Positions 52,516 to 60,502 of a DNA stretch of 64,000 nt are shown one piece after another. Within the stretch, counting starts at the first letter, position 1, and each line of letters begins with the position of its first letter. The notes beneath the pieces are model-generated. The model ran no database searches. It saw nothing but the letters and a program-made list of their open reading frames with translations, and was not told the origin of the DNA. The position numbers and the translations under genes were made by a program. The stretch covers positions 161,821 to 225,820 of the forward strand of contig NZ_JONP01000009.1 of the NCBI RefSeq assembly GCF_000711725.1. The letters are read 5' to 3'. The DNA comes from Roseomonas aerilata DSM 19363 (GTDB taxonomy: Bacteria > Pseudomonadota > Alphaproteobacteria > Acetobacterales > Acetobacteraceae).

Positions 52516-53681
52516 GCCTCGCCTCGCCGGCCCCAGGGCCGCGCCTCCCACCATTGCCTCGCCGTCCGCCGCAACAAGCCCGCCGCGTGGCGCCCGATAG
52601 CCGCCACCCCCGCCGGGTGCCGGGGATCGGCGACCAGAAGCCCAAGCCGCTGCCGCCGCTGCCCGGCCCAGAGCCGCTTGTAAGGATCGTCGCCGCGGCC
52701 GAAATCGACCTCGTGCACCGTGCCGTCCCCGTCCAGGATATCCGCCATCATCAGCGCGGTCAGCACCGTGCCCGGCGAGAGGTCGCGCTGCGCCTCGTCA
52801 TGCGCGAGCTTCAGCACCACCGCGCGCCCGCCTGAAACCGCCCAGTACTGCGCCGCGACCGGTACGTCCCCGTCCCGCAGGCGCAGCACGCCGAGCCGCA
52901 GCGTGCCCTCCACCGCCATGGCGCGCATGAGGGCGCCGTCGAAGGCGGGCGAGGGTTCGAAGGGCTTCCAGCTCCGCGCGCGCACGGCCTCGTAGGCGGC
53001 GATGCCCGCCTCCAGCCGCGGGCCGGGGTCCACGATCCACTCGAAGCGGGCGCGCTTCAGGCAGCGCGGCGTCTTGCGGCGGATGGTGGACTGCAAGGCC
53101 GAGGCGCGGTCCGAGAGGTAGCCGTCCCAGCCATCCTCCGGCGCCACGGCCTCGTGCCAGTTGCCGAAATGCGCGAAGCGCAGCGGCACGAGGCCGGCCG
53201 CGCGCAGCCCGCCGATGAAGGCTTCCAGCCCCGTCTCCTCCTGCGCGAGGCAGTCGAGCAGGGCCGGCCGCCCGCCGCGCAGCAGCCGGCCGAGGTCCCG
53301 CCCCGCCGCCCGCATCGTCCCGTCATCGATCCTTCCGGCCGTCAGCGGGCGCCAGGAGAGGCTGTAGGGCGTGGTCATGCTCTGCAGCCGCCCGCCGCCG
53401 AGGCGCATCAGCGGCATCAGCACCGTCTCCTCCGCGCAGAGGGCGAGCAGCGGTTCCGCCCCCTCCGGCATGCCGGAAGCGAGGGTCGTGTCGTACCAGG
53501 CTCTTCCGCCCAGCGCGTCCCGCCGGGAGGGCGGCAGGTGGCGGTCGCACCAGGCGGGCATCGCCTCGCCGGGCGCAAGCGCGTGTAGCGCCGGCGCAGC
53601 CGCGCGTCCCGGCGGTCCGTTGCACGCAGGAAAAGGAGGCGGCGCGGCCGGCATCCCCGTGCCCTCAATCGCGAAGAGCAT
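52512..53681 (-). CDS. GNAT/FemAB-like acyltransferase
   Basis: A 389-residue protein of the BioF2-like/FemAB-related GNAT group (acetyltransferase-6 type). The C-terminal half shows VPVAAQYWAVSGGRAVVLKL, a conserved LSPGTVLTALMMADILD and FGRGDDPYKRLWA. Such enzymes sit in polysaccharide clusters and are thought to add amino-acyl or acetyl groups to sugars. Start 53681 has GGAAGG and overlaps the YdcF-like stop by 17 bases. Acyl donor unknown. Confidence 0.82.
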   Translation of the reverse strand: MLFAIEGTGMPAAPPPFPACNGPPGRAAAPALHALAPGEAMPAWCDRHLPPSRRDALGGRAWYDTTLASGMPEGAEPLLALCAEETVLMPLMRLGGGRLQSMTTPYSLSWRPLTAGRIDDGTMRAAGRDLGRLLRGGRPALLDCLAQEETGLEAFIGGLRAAGLVPLRFAHFGNWHEAVAPEDGWDGYLSDRASALQSTIRRKTPRCLKRARFEWIVDPGPRLEAGIAAYEAVRARSWKPFEPSPAFDGALMRAMAVEGTLRLGVLRLRDGDVPVAAQYWAVSGGRAVVLKLAHDEAQRDLSPGTVLTALMMADILDGDGTVHEVDFGRGDDPYKRLWAGQRRQRLGLLVADPRHPAGVAAIGRHAAGLLRRTARQWWEARPWGRRGEA

Positions 53682-54393
53682 AGACAAGCCTTCCCGCCCA
53701 TTCCCGCATGGCGAACCAGCTCTCGGCGAGGTGGTCGGGGCGCGGCACCCAGTCGCTCGGCCGCCCGTCCGGCGCGCGGTCGAGCCGCACGGGGGCGGGG
53801 ATGGTCGCGAGGCCCGCGCGCCGGAAGGCCGCGACCGCACGCCCCATGTGCCAGCCATGCGTCACCAGGAAGACGGTGCCAATGCCTTCCGGCCGCAGGA
53901 GGGCGGCGCTCAGCACGGCATTGTCACGCGTGTCCCCGGCCGCCGGCTCCATCCAGCGCGTGCGGATGCCGAAATCGTCCCGCAGGCTGCGCGCCATGGA
54001 ATGGGCGAGCGGCTCCAGCCCCGGGGAGTTGGGCCCGCCCGTGACGAGCAGCGGCAGGCCGGTCCGCCGCTGCAAGGCGGCTCCGGCGCGCAGCCGCTCG
54101 AGCGTCAGCGGGCCGACATCGCCGCCCGCTCCGCTCCGCGCCGCGTCGCCACCGAGCACGACGATGGCCCCGGGCGCGCCCGCCGGCGGCGCCGCCGGCG
54201 CGGGGTCCAGCGAGGCGAGCAGCGTCCCCGCCACGAAGGGCGTCGCGAAGAGGAACTGTGCGCCCCCCGCGACCAGGGCGAGCGCCAGCCCGCCCCGAAC
54301 CCCGCGGGAGGCGAAGCCCGCTCCGGCCATCCCAAGCAGCACGAGCAGCAGGGGCGGCAGCAGGAGAGCCGTCAGCACGGCCTGCGCTGTCAT
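53665..54393 (-). CDS. YdcF family (DUF218) membrane protein
   Basis: A 242-residue protein with two N-terminal membrane segments (about 5-25 and 33-58) and a DUF218 domain: AIVVLGGDAARSG, LPLLVTGGPNS, DTRDNAVLSAALL and VFLVTHGWHMGRAVAAFRRAG. YdcF-like proteins occur in many envelope-polysaccharide clusters; their reaction is unclear. It follows the fusion glycosyltransferase by 37 bases and is co-transcribed with the genes downstream. Confidence 0.85.
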   Translation of the reverse strand: MTAQAVLTALLLPPLLLVLLGMAGAGFASRGVRGGLALALVAGGAQFLFATPFVAGTLLASLDPAPAAPPAGAPGAIVVLGGDAARSGAGGDVGPLTLERLRAGAALQRRTGLPLLVTGGPNSPGLEPLAHSMARSLRDDFGIRTRWMEPAAGDTRDNAVLSAALLRPEGIGTVFLVTHGWHMGRAVAAFRRAGLATIPAPVRLDRAPDGRPSDWVPRPDHLAESWFAMREWAGRLVYALRD

Positions 54394-54430
54394 GGCGGGG
54401 CCGTTGTTCCGCGCATCGTGGGTGCGGCGG

Positions 54431-56752
54431 TCATGCGGGGTAGGGCGGTTCCAGCGCCGGCTCGGCGCCGCTCCGCGCGCCCGTTCCGCGGTTGGCCATG
54501 GCGGCGAGGGAGCGGGCGGGCGAGATGCCGCGGATCTCGCGCCAGGAGGCGGGGCGGCCTCCGACCTCCTCCCGGAAGAAGCTGTAGAAGCCGTCCAGCC
54601 AGTCGAGGAAGCGGTCCCGGTCCTCCGTGCTCCGCACATAGGGCGTGTTCCCGGGCGCGAGCGAGGGGGAGTGGTAGGTGAGGACGAAGGTGCGGTGCCC
54701 ATCCGCCAGCAGGGCGCGCACGAGCCGCTTGCCCTCCTCCAGCGTCATGCCCTCGGGCGTCAGGCGGATACGCTCGAGCAGGCCGAGATGTGCCAGCGCC
54801 CCGGTCATGCCGAACCGGCCCGCCGCGCGGCTGAAGGCCAGCGGGCCCAGCCGCGCGCCGTGTCGCCGCGCCAGCCGGCCGACGAGGGCGCCGGTGACGG
54901 GGATCTCCATCAGCGTCCGGTCCCGGTCGCACCAGTAGGGGCGGGGCGAGACGTCCCAATAGCCCCAGCGGCCGCGCCGGTCCGGCTGCCAGCCCGGCGT
55001 CACGCTCGTATCCGCGAGGTAGCCGAGGTGGCGCAGCACGTCCGCCGTGCGCGGCCCCACGCCGAAGCGGCCGGTGCGGTAAATCAGCGGCCGGTCGCCG
55101 AAGGCCTTCTCCAGAATGTCGGTCAGCCGACGGGCCTTCTCCAGTTCCAGCGCGGGCGGCAGGTTCCCGGCATAGGAGTTGTGGTCGCAGACCAGTTCCT
55201 CGAAGGGCGGGGTAACCCAGGGGTGCATCTGCGCGCCGACCTCGCAGGCGCCGTCCCGCAGGAACTCGCGGAGCGGACCGCGCCCCGCGTCCTGGTTCGC
55301 GACCGGGTAGTCCGCGAGATAGAGCGGCGACACGCCGTGGCGCTCGAAGACGCGGTGCGCGCGGTACTGCTCGCCCATGGAGCTGACATCGGAGGAATCG
55401 CGCGAGAAGGGGCGCGACCAGTCGAAGGCTTCCTCCGCGTCCACCATCGTCACCAGCCGCGGCTGGTCCCCGGCGGGCGAGGGAATGGGCAGGTGGAAGC
55501 GGGTGTCGAGCACGGAGCCGGTGGCGCCGAGCCCCGTCTCCTTCTCCGGAACCTCCGGGTCGATGGCGCGGGCCGGGATGGTCCGGGCGCGCCCCTCCGG
55601 CGTGGCCGCATCGCCAACGCCGTAGATGTCGAGGTAGCGCCGCGCCACCGTGCGCATTCCGAAGCGCCGGCGCACCAGCGCCCGCCCGGCCGCGCCGATC
55701 CGCCCGCGCAACGCGGGATCCGTCGCGAGCGGGCGGACCGCCGCCACATACTCCTCGGCCGTGTCGAAGAGGCTGCCGGTCTCCCCCTCGAGCACGAAGT
55801 CGTCGTTCACGCCGGGCAGGCGGCGCACCACCACTGCGCGGCCATGCGCCATGGCCTCTGGCACCACGGTGCCGAAGCCCTCCATCTGGGAGGCGAAGAC
55901 AAGGATGTCGGCGGCGGCGAAATAGGGGTGCGGGTTGGTCTGCTCCCCCGCGAAGATCACGCGCCCTTCCAGGCCAAGGGCGCGGACCCGCTCGTGCAGC
56001 ATCTCCACGTAGTCGGGCTCGAGCGGCGGGCCGAGCAGCACGAGCTTCGACTGCGGCGCGCTCGCCAGCACCGCAGGCAGGTTCTCGATCAGGAAGATCG
56101 GATCCTTGCGCCGGCAGAGGCCGCCGACGAAGAGCAGCACGAGGTCGTCGGGCGAGAGACCCAGGCTTTCGCGCAGGCGCACCCCGGTGCCGGGCGGCTG
56201 CTCGGGCACCGTGACGCCGCAGGGCACGAGGAAGCAGCGCGCCGGGTCGGCGCCCGAGGAGAGGGTCTCGTTCATCAGCTTGGGGCTGATCGAGACATAG
56301 GCGTCGAAGAGCCGGAAGCCGCGCGCGGCGATCCCGCGGAGGGAGGGGCGGTACTGGCCGGTCAGGACCGGCAGGCTGTCGTCCAGCGTGGCCGAGAGCA
56401 CGAGTCGGCGGCCGGCAAGGCGCGCGATGGCGTAGCTGAGGAAGTACCAGTCCGCATGGGTACGGAAATGCACGGTGTCGTAGCGCCGGAGGTTGCGCAG
56501 GAACCACCAGACGAGGGCGACCTCCCGCCGGATCGTGCCGGGCTCGCCGCGGACGAGGTGGACCACCCGGTCGAGCGTGGAGCAGGCCGCGGCCTGGTGC
56601 GGGTCCTCCGGCCGCGGGGTATGGGTCACCAGCAGGTCATGCCCGACGTCGGGCGCCACCTCCTGCATCACGGCGGAGGAGCGCTCGAGGAAGACGCCCT
56701 CGCCGGTGAAGGCGGGGCGGTAGTACTTCAGGACATGGAGCACACGGCTCAT
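54431..56752 (-). CDS. glycosyltransferase family 4 - polysaccharide deacetylase fusion
   Basis: A 773-residue two-domain protein. Residues about 1-390 are a GT4 enzyme (MSRVLHVLKYYRPAFTGEGV; VLLFVGGLCRRKDPIFLI; ASQMEGFGTVVPEAMAHGR). Residues about 430-735 form a deacetylase domain of the WalW kind: VTMVDAEEAFDW, QMHPWVTPPFEEL, PLIYRTGRFGVGPRTADVLRHLGYLADTSV and a TYHSPSLAPGNTPYV segment near the C-terminus. Two steps, sugar transfer and N-deacetylation, could so be joined in one chain. Start 56752 fits the GT4 N-terminus. Divergent from the GNAT gene at 56812. Confidence 0.88.
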   Translation of the reverse strand: MSRVLHVLKYYRPAFTGEGVFLERSSAVMQEVAPDVGHDLLVTHTPRPEDPHQAAACSTLDRVVHLVRGEPGTIRREVALVWWFLRNLRRYDTVHFRTHADWYFLSYAIARLAGRRLVLSATLDDSLPVLTGQYRPSLRGIAARGFRLFDAYVSISPKLMNETLSSGADPARCFLVPCGVTVPEQPPGTGVRLRESLGLSPDDLVLLFVGGLCRRKDPIFLIENLPAVLASAPQSKLVLLGPPLEPDYVEMLHERVRALGLEGRVIFAGEQTNPHPYFAAADILVFASQMEGFGTVVPEAMAHGRAVVVRRLPGVNDDFVLEGETGSLFDTAEEYVAAVRPLATDPALRGRIGAAGRALVRRRFGMRTVARRYLDIYGVGDAATPEGRARTIPARAIDPEVPEKETGLGATGSVLDTRFHLPIPSPAGDQPRLVTMVDAEEAFDWSRPFSRDSSDVSSMGEQYRAHRVFERHGVSPLYLADYPVANQDAGRGPLREFLRDGACEVGAQMHPWVTPPFEELVCDHNSYAGNLPPALELEKARRLTDILEKAFGDRPLIYRTGRFGVGPRTADVLRHLGYLADTSVTPGWQPDRRGRWGYWDVSPRPYWCDRDRTLMEIPVTGALVGRLARRHGARLGPLAFSRAAGRFGMTGALAHLGLLERIRLTPEGMTLEEGKRLVRALLADGHRTFVLTYHSPSLAPGNTPYVRSTEDRDRFLDWLDGFYSFFREEVGGRPASWREIRGISPARSLAAMANRGTGARSGAEPALEPPYPA

Positions 56753-56811
56753 CGACGATTTCTCCGCGCAACGTCTTTTCGCCGGGGCGCCGCCGTGGTC
56801 CGCTGGCAACC

Positions 56812-57918
56812 ATGGACGGGACGGGAACGCATTCGGTGCTTGAGGTCACGCTGGCCCCGGCCGGTGACCTCGCGGGGGTGGAATCCTTCTGGCGGCAGCT
56901 CGAGTCGCGCGCGGCCGCCCCCTTCTTCCGCAGCTGGACTTGGGTGGGCTGCCTCGCGGAGGAGCGCTTCCCCGACCCCTTCCTGCTGCGGGCGGAGCGG
57001 GGCGGGCGCCTCGTCGGCCTCGCGCTGCTCAATCGCCACGGCCGTCCCCTTCTTCGCCGCCTCTCCCTGACGGAGGCCGGGGATGGGGTGCTCGACGCGC
57101 CCTTCGTGGAGCACAACGGTCCCCTGCTTGCCAGGGGCGAGGGCGCGGCGACACAGGCCGCGATGATCCGGGCCGCCCTGGCCGCGCCCGGCGTCGCGGG
57201 CCTGCGGCTGAGCGGGGTGGAACCTTCCCTCCTCCTCGCCGCGGAGGAATCGGGTGCGGTCCTGGCGCGGGTGCAGGAGCGCCGCGCGCCCCTCATCCGC
57301 CTCGACTCGCTCCGCCGCACGGAGGGTGGCTACCTCTCGGTCCTCAGCGCCAATACCCGCCAGCAGCTCCGCCGCTCGTCCCGCCGCTACGCCGCGGCCG
57401 GGCCGCTCGTCCTGGAGAGGGCGGAGACGGTTCCGGAGGCCCTGACCTGGCTCGACGCCCTGGTGGACCTCCACGGCGCCGCCTGGCGGGCCCGCGGACA
57501 GCGGGGCGCCTTCGCCGATCCCTTCATGCTCCGCTTCCACCGGGCGCTGGTTGCGCGCGGCGTGCCGCGGGGGGAGGTGGACCTGCTGCGCGCCACCGCC
57601 GGGGAGCGGACGATCGGCTACCTCTACAACTTCCGCCGCGGCGGGCATGTCTGCGCCTATCAGAGCGGCTTCGACTATGCGCTGCCCGACCCGCAGGCGA
57701 AGCCGGGCCTCACCTGCCACCATCTCGCGATCGAGCGGGCGCTGGCGGCTGGCGACGACACCTACGACTTCCTCGGCGGTGACGACCGCTACAAGCGGAG
57801 CCTCGCCACGGATGCGGTGACGCTCGCCTGGGCGGAGGCCCTGCGCCCGCGCTCGCTGCCCGGGCTGGTGGCCCGCGCTCGCGCGGCCCTGGGCGGGAGG
57901 AGCGAGCCCCCGCCATAA
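56812..57918 (+). CDS. GNAT/FemAB-like acyltransferase
   Basis: A 368-residue protein of the same BioF2-like GNAT group as that at 52512, though the two share little beyond the fold. Marks: AAPFFRSWTWVGCLAE near the N-terminus, the central helix NTRQQLRRSSRRYAAAG, VDLLRATAGERTIGYLYNF and YDFLGGDDRYKRSLA. It is the only plus-strand gene inside the cluster, facing the GT2 gene tail-to-tail 14 bases away. Substrate unknown. Confidence 0.85.
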   Translation: MDGTGTHSVLEVTLAPAGDLAGVESFWRQLESRAAAPFFRSWTWVGCLAEERFPDPFLLRAERGGRLVGLALLNRHGRPLLRRLSLTEAGDGVLDAPFVEHNGPLLARGEGAATQAAMIRAALAAPGVAGLRLSGVEPSLLLAAEESGAVLARVQERRAPLIRLDSLRRTEGGYLSVLSANTRQQLRRSSRRYAAAGPLVLERAETVPEALTWLDALVDLHGAAWRARGQRGAFADPFMLRFHRALVARGVPRGEVDLLRATAGERTIGYLYNFRRGGHVCAYQSGFDYALPDPQAKPGLTCHHLAIERALAAGDDTYDFLGGDDRYKRSLATDAVTLAWAEALRPRSLPGLVARARAALGGRSEPPP

Positions 57919-57932
57919 TCCGGTCCGGCCGC

Positions 57933-58958
57933 TCATGGCCGCACCGCCGTGGCGGCATCCGGCACGGGCGCCCCAGCCTGCCCGACCGTTGCGACGAGCC
58001 GCGGCTCGAGCGCGGCCGGGGCGGGCGGCACCGCGCGACGCAGGCGCCGCAGGGCCAGGGCGGCGAAGGGATCACGCCGCGGGTCCGGTGCGGCGTCCGG
58101 CGTGGAGGACAGCCAGTCGAGGATCATGCGGTCCGCATTCTCCGGCAGGGCCGCGAAGCCACCGGGGCCGCCCGGGCCAGGATAGATCGTGTGGCGGATG
58201 GCGCCGCGCTCCAGCCGGCCGCGCCCCTGCTGAACCAGCCGCCGCCAGTGCCGCCGAAGGTCCGCGGGGTGCCAGGGCCGGAGCGGCCGGAGCGTCCAGG
58301 TAGCCTCCGGCACCACCGCGACGAGGGGCGAGCGCCAGGGGCTGCCCGCCGCGTCGAGGTCGTGCATGACGAAGGATCCGAGCAGTCCGTCCCCCCGGTA
58401 GAGCCCGACCGGCAGCCGCAGCCCGGAGGCGACGAGCCGCTGCACGAATCCGTCGCGCAGCGCGAAGAGGGAGCCGTGCAGGCCGGGGTAGCGCAGCATA
58501 TCTGCCTTCAGCGCTGCCGCGCTGCGCCCGGCACTCGGCACGGCGGCGGCGGCCATGGCGAGCGGTTCCGCCGCCAGACGCGCGGCCAGCCGGCGCAGCG
58601 CGTCGGGCGCCACGGCCGCATAGGCATCCACAAAGACGTGCAGCCCGGCCGGCGGGCGCAGGCGGCGCAGGTACTGGTTGATGGCGTTCGACTTGTCGGC
58701 GTGCGGGATCGACCACACGCGGCCCTGAAGGCCCAGGGCCTGCATGAGCGCCGGCGCCGCGCTGTCCGAGCCGTCCGTCGTGCCGTTCAGCACGACCGAA
58801 ACCTCGGCGCGCAGCCCCGCAGTGGCGGCGGCCAGTGCCTCGAAGCAGCGCCCGAGCGATGAAGCCTCGTTGCGCGCGAAGACGGCGATGCTCCAGGGCG
58901 CCAGGTCCTGCTCGGCGGTGGCGACGCCCCCCCGGTCGCGCTGCGGCACGGTATCCAT
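57933..58958 (-). CDS. glycosyltransferase family 2
   Basis: A 341-residue GT-A fold protein. N-terminal PWSIAVFARNEASSLGRCFEAL with the usual ARNE and the VSVVLNGTTDGS donor loop, then HVFVDAYAAVAPDAL where GT2 enzymes have the DXD-type metal site (here DAY), and FALRDGFVQRLVASGLRLP. C-terminal tail is Pro/Ala/Arg-rich. Its ATG shares one base with the TAA of the flippase gene (TAATG). Cytoplasmic side of the membrane; acceptor unknown. Confidence 0.85.
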   Translation of the reverse strand: MDTVPQRDRGGVATAEQDLAPWSIAVFARNEASSLGRCFEALAAATAGLRAEVSVVLNGTTDGSDSAAPALMQALGLQGRVWSIPHADKSNAINQYLRRLRPPAGLHVFVDAYAAVAPDALRRLAARLAAEPLAMAAAAVPSAGRSAAALKADMLRYPGLHGSLFALRDGFVQRLVASGLRLPVGLYRGDGLLGSFVMHDLDAAGSPWRSPLVAVVPEATWTLRPLRPWHPADLRRHWRRLVQQGRGRLERGAIRHTIYPGPGGPGGFAALPENADRMILDWLSSTPDAAPDPRRDPFAALALRRLRRAVPPAPAALEPRLVATVGQAGAPVPDAATAVRP

Positions 58959-60502
58959 TAAGAAGCCCGCCCCGCCGGCAGCCCGATCGCGATTCGCCCG
59001 AGTGCGGCGCGGCCGGTGCGGCCGATAAAGCCTAGCAGGTCCGCCTCCGCCGAGCGCGGCGCCCCGCAGGCGAACCACAGCCCCATCAGGACGGCCGCAT
59101 AGACCGCCGCCCCGAGCGGCACGCCGATGGCGAGTTCCCGTATGGCGGCCGACGCGCTCTCGGGCGCTGCCGCCCAGCCCCAGCCGCCGGCCCAGAGCAC
59201 CGCCGCCATCGCCGCGCAGGCAATCGCCGGGCGCCAGGAAGCGGCGAGGAAATCCGCCGCCCGCAGGCCGAGCCGGTGCATCGCGCAGAGGATCAGCACC
59301 GACTGCTCCGCCACCACCGACACGCTCAGCGCCACCGCGGCGCCTGTCAGGCCAAAGCGGGGCACGAGGAGCACGAGCAACAGCGCGCGCAGGATCCCGG
59401 CGCCGAGGGTGAGGCGAAAGATTCCGCTCAGCCAGGCCTGGGCGTTCAGCAGCGCGCCGCTGACATTGCCGAAGAGAACGATCGAGTAGGCCGCGCCCAC
59501 AATGGCCACCACCGGCACCGCGGCGAGCCATTCCCGTCCGAAGGCGAGCGCCACCACCGGTCCCGCCATCAGCGAAACGCCGATGCCCGCCGGCAGGGTG
59601 AGCAGCGCCATCGTTGCGATGATGCGGAGATAGGACTCGGCCGCGCCCTCGTCGCTGCGGGCAGCCTCGGCGAAGCCGGGCATGCAGGCGCGGCAGAGCG
59701 GGTCCACCATCTCGGTGGCCGGCAATGCCGCGACCTCGATGCCGACGGCGTAGAACCCATTCCCCGTGGTGCCGAGGCTGCGCCCGACCACGAGGCTGTC
59801 CGAACGGTCGCGCAGCAGCGTGACGAGACCCAGCGCCCAGCTCCAGAATGAGACACCCGCCAGCTGCCGCCAGGCGGAGAGTGAAAGGCGTGGCCGGAAC
59901 GGGTGCATCGCGTAGCCCATGCCGATCACGCCCGTGCGATTCACGAGAATGCCCGCCACCAGCGCCCAGTGGCTGTGCAGCACGAAGGCGCTGCCGATGG
60001 TGACGGCGATGCCGAGCAGACGCGGCATCAGCATCAGGCGGAATTCCTTCGCGAAGTCGAGGTTCCGGCGGAAATCGGCTGTGCCCACGTTCTCCAGCCC
60101 CGAGATCATCGCCGAGGCCGCGAGGGCGAGGAGCACGCCTTCCAGCCGCGGATCATGGACGAACCCTGCGGCGGGCGCTGCCGCCAGCGCGACGATCAGG
60201 GCAAGCAGGCCCGCGCGCAGGAGGTTGAGCGTAAAGGCTGTGTCGTAGAGGTCGCGCCCCGGCGAATGGGCGCGCACGATCTGGTCCTCCACGCCGAAGG
60301 ACAGCGCCGTGTCGAGCGTCGCCGCGACCGCGGCCGCGAGGGAGACGAGGCCGAAGTCAGCGGGCGCCAGCAACCGCACGAGGATGAGCGTGCTGCAAAG
60401 CCCAAGCAGCCGCGTCGCCGCGCGCCAGGCGATGACCCAGCCCGCGCCGCGCGCCGTGCGGGCGAGAATGCTCCCGCCATGGCCGGGCGCCGCCCCGTTC
60501 AT
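58958..60502 (-). CDS. oligosaccharide flippase family protein (Wzx-like)
   Basis: A 514-residue inner-membrane protein with about 13-14 hydrophobic segments in the MOP/polysaccharide-flippase layout. N-terminus GAGWVIAWRAATRLLGLCSTLILVR and the DFGLVSLAAAVAATLDTAL motif are typical of Wzx/WzxC-type exporters. It should move lipid-linked repeat units to the periplasmic face. ATG overlaps the stop of the amidotransferase gene (ATGA). No Wzy polymerase was found in the window. Confidence 0.88.
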   Translation of the reverse strand: MNGAAPGHGGSILARTARGAGWVIAWRAATRLLGLCSTLILVRLLAPADFGLVSLAAAVAATLDTALSFGVEDQIVRAHSPGRDLYDTAFTLNLLRAGLLALIVALAAAPAAGFVHDPRLEGVLLALAASAMISGLENVGTADFRRNLDFAKEFRLMLMPRLLGIAVTIGSAFVLHSHWALVAGILVNRTGVIGMGYAMHPFRPRLSLSAWRQLAGVSFWSWALGLVTLLRDRSDSLVVGRSLGTTGNGFYAVGIEVAALPATEMVDPLCRACMPGFAEAARSDEGAAESYLRIIATMALLTLPAGIGVSLMAGPVVALAFGREWLAAVPVVAIVGAAYSIVLFGNVSGALLNAQAWLSGIFRLTLGAGILRALLLVLLVPRFGLTGAAVALSVSVVAEQSVLILCAMHRLGLRAADFLAASWRPAIACAAMAAVLWAGGWGWAAAPESASAAIRELAIGVPLGAAVYAAVLMGLWFACGAPRSAEADLLGFIGRTGRAALGRIAIGLPAGRAS

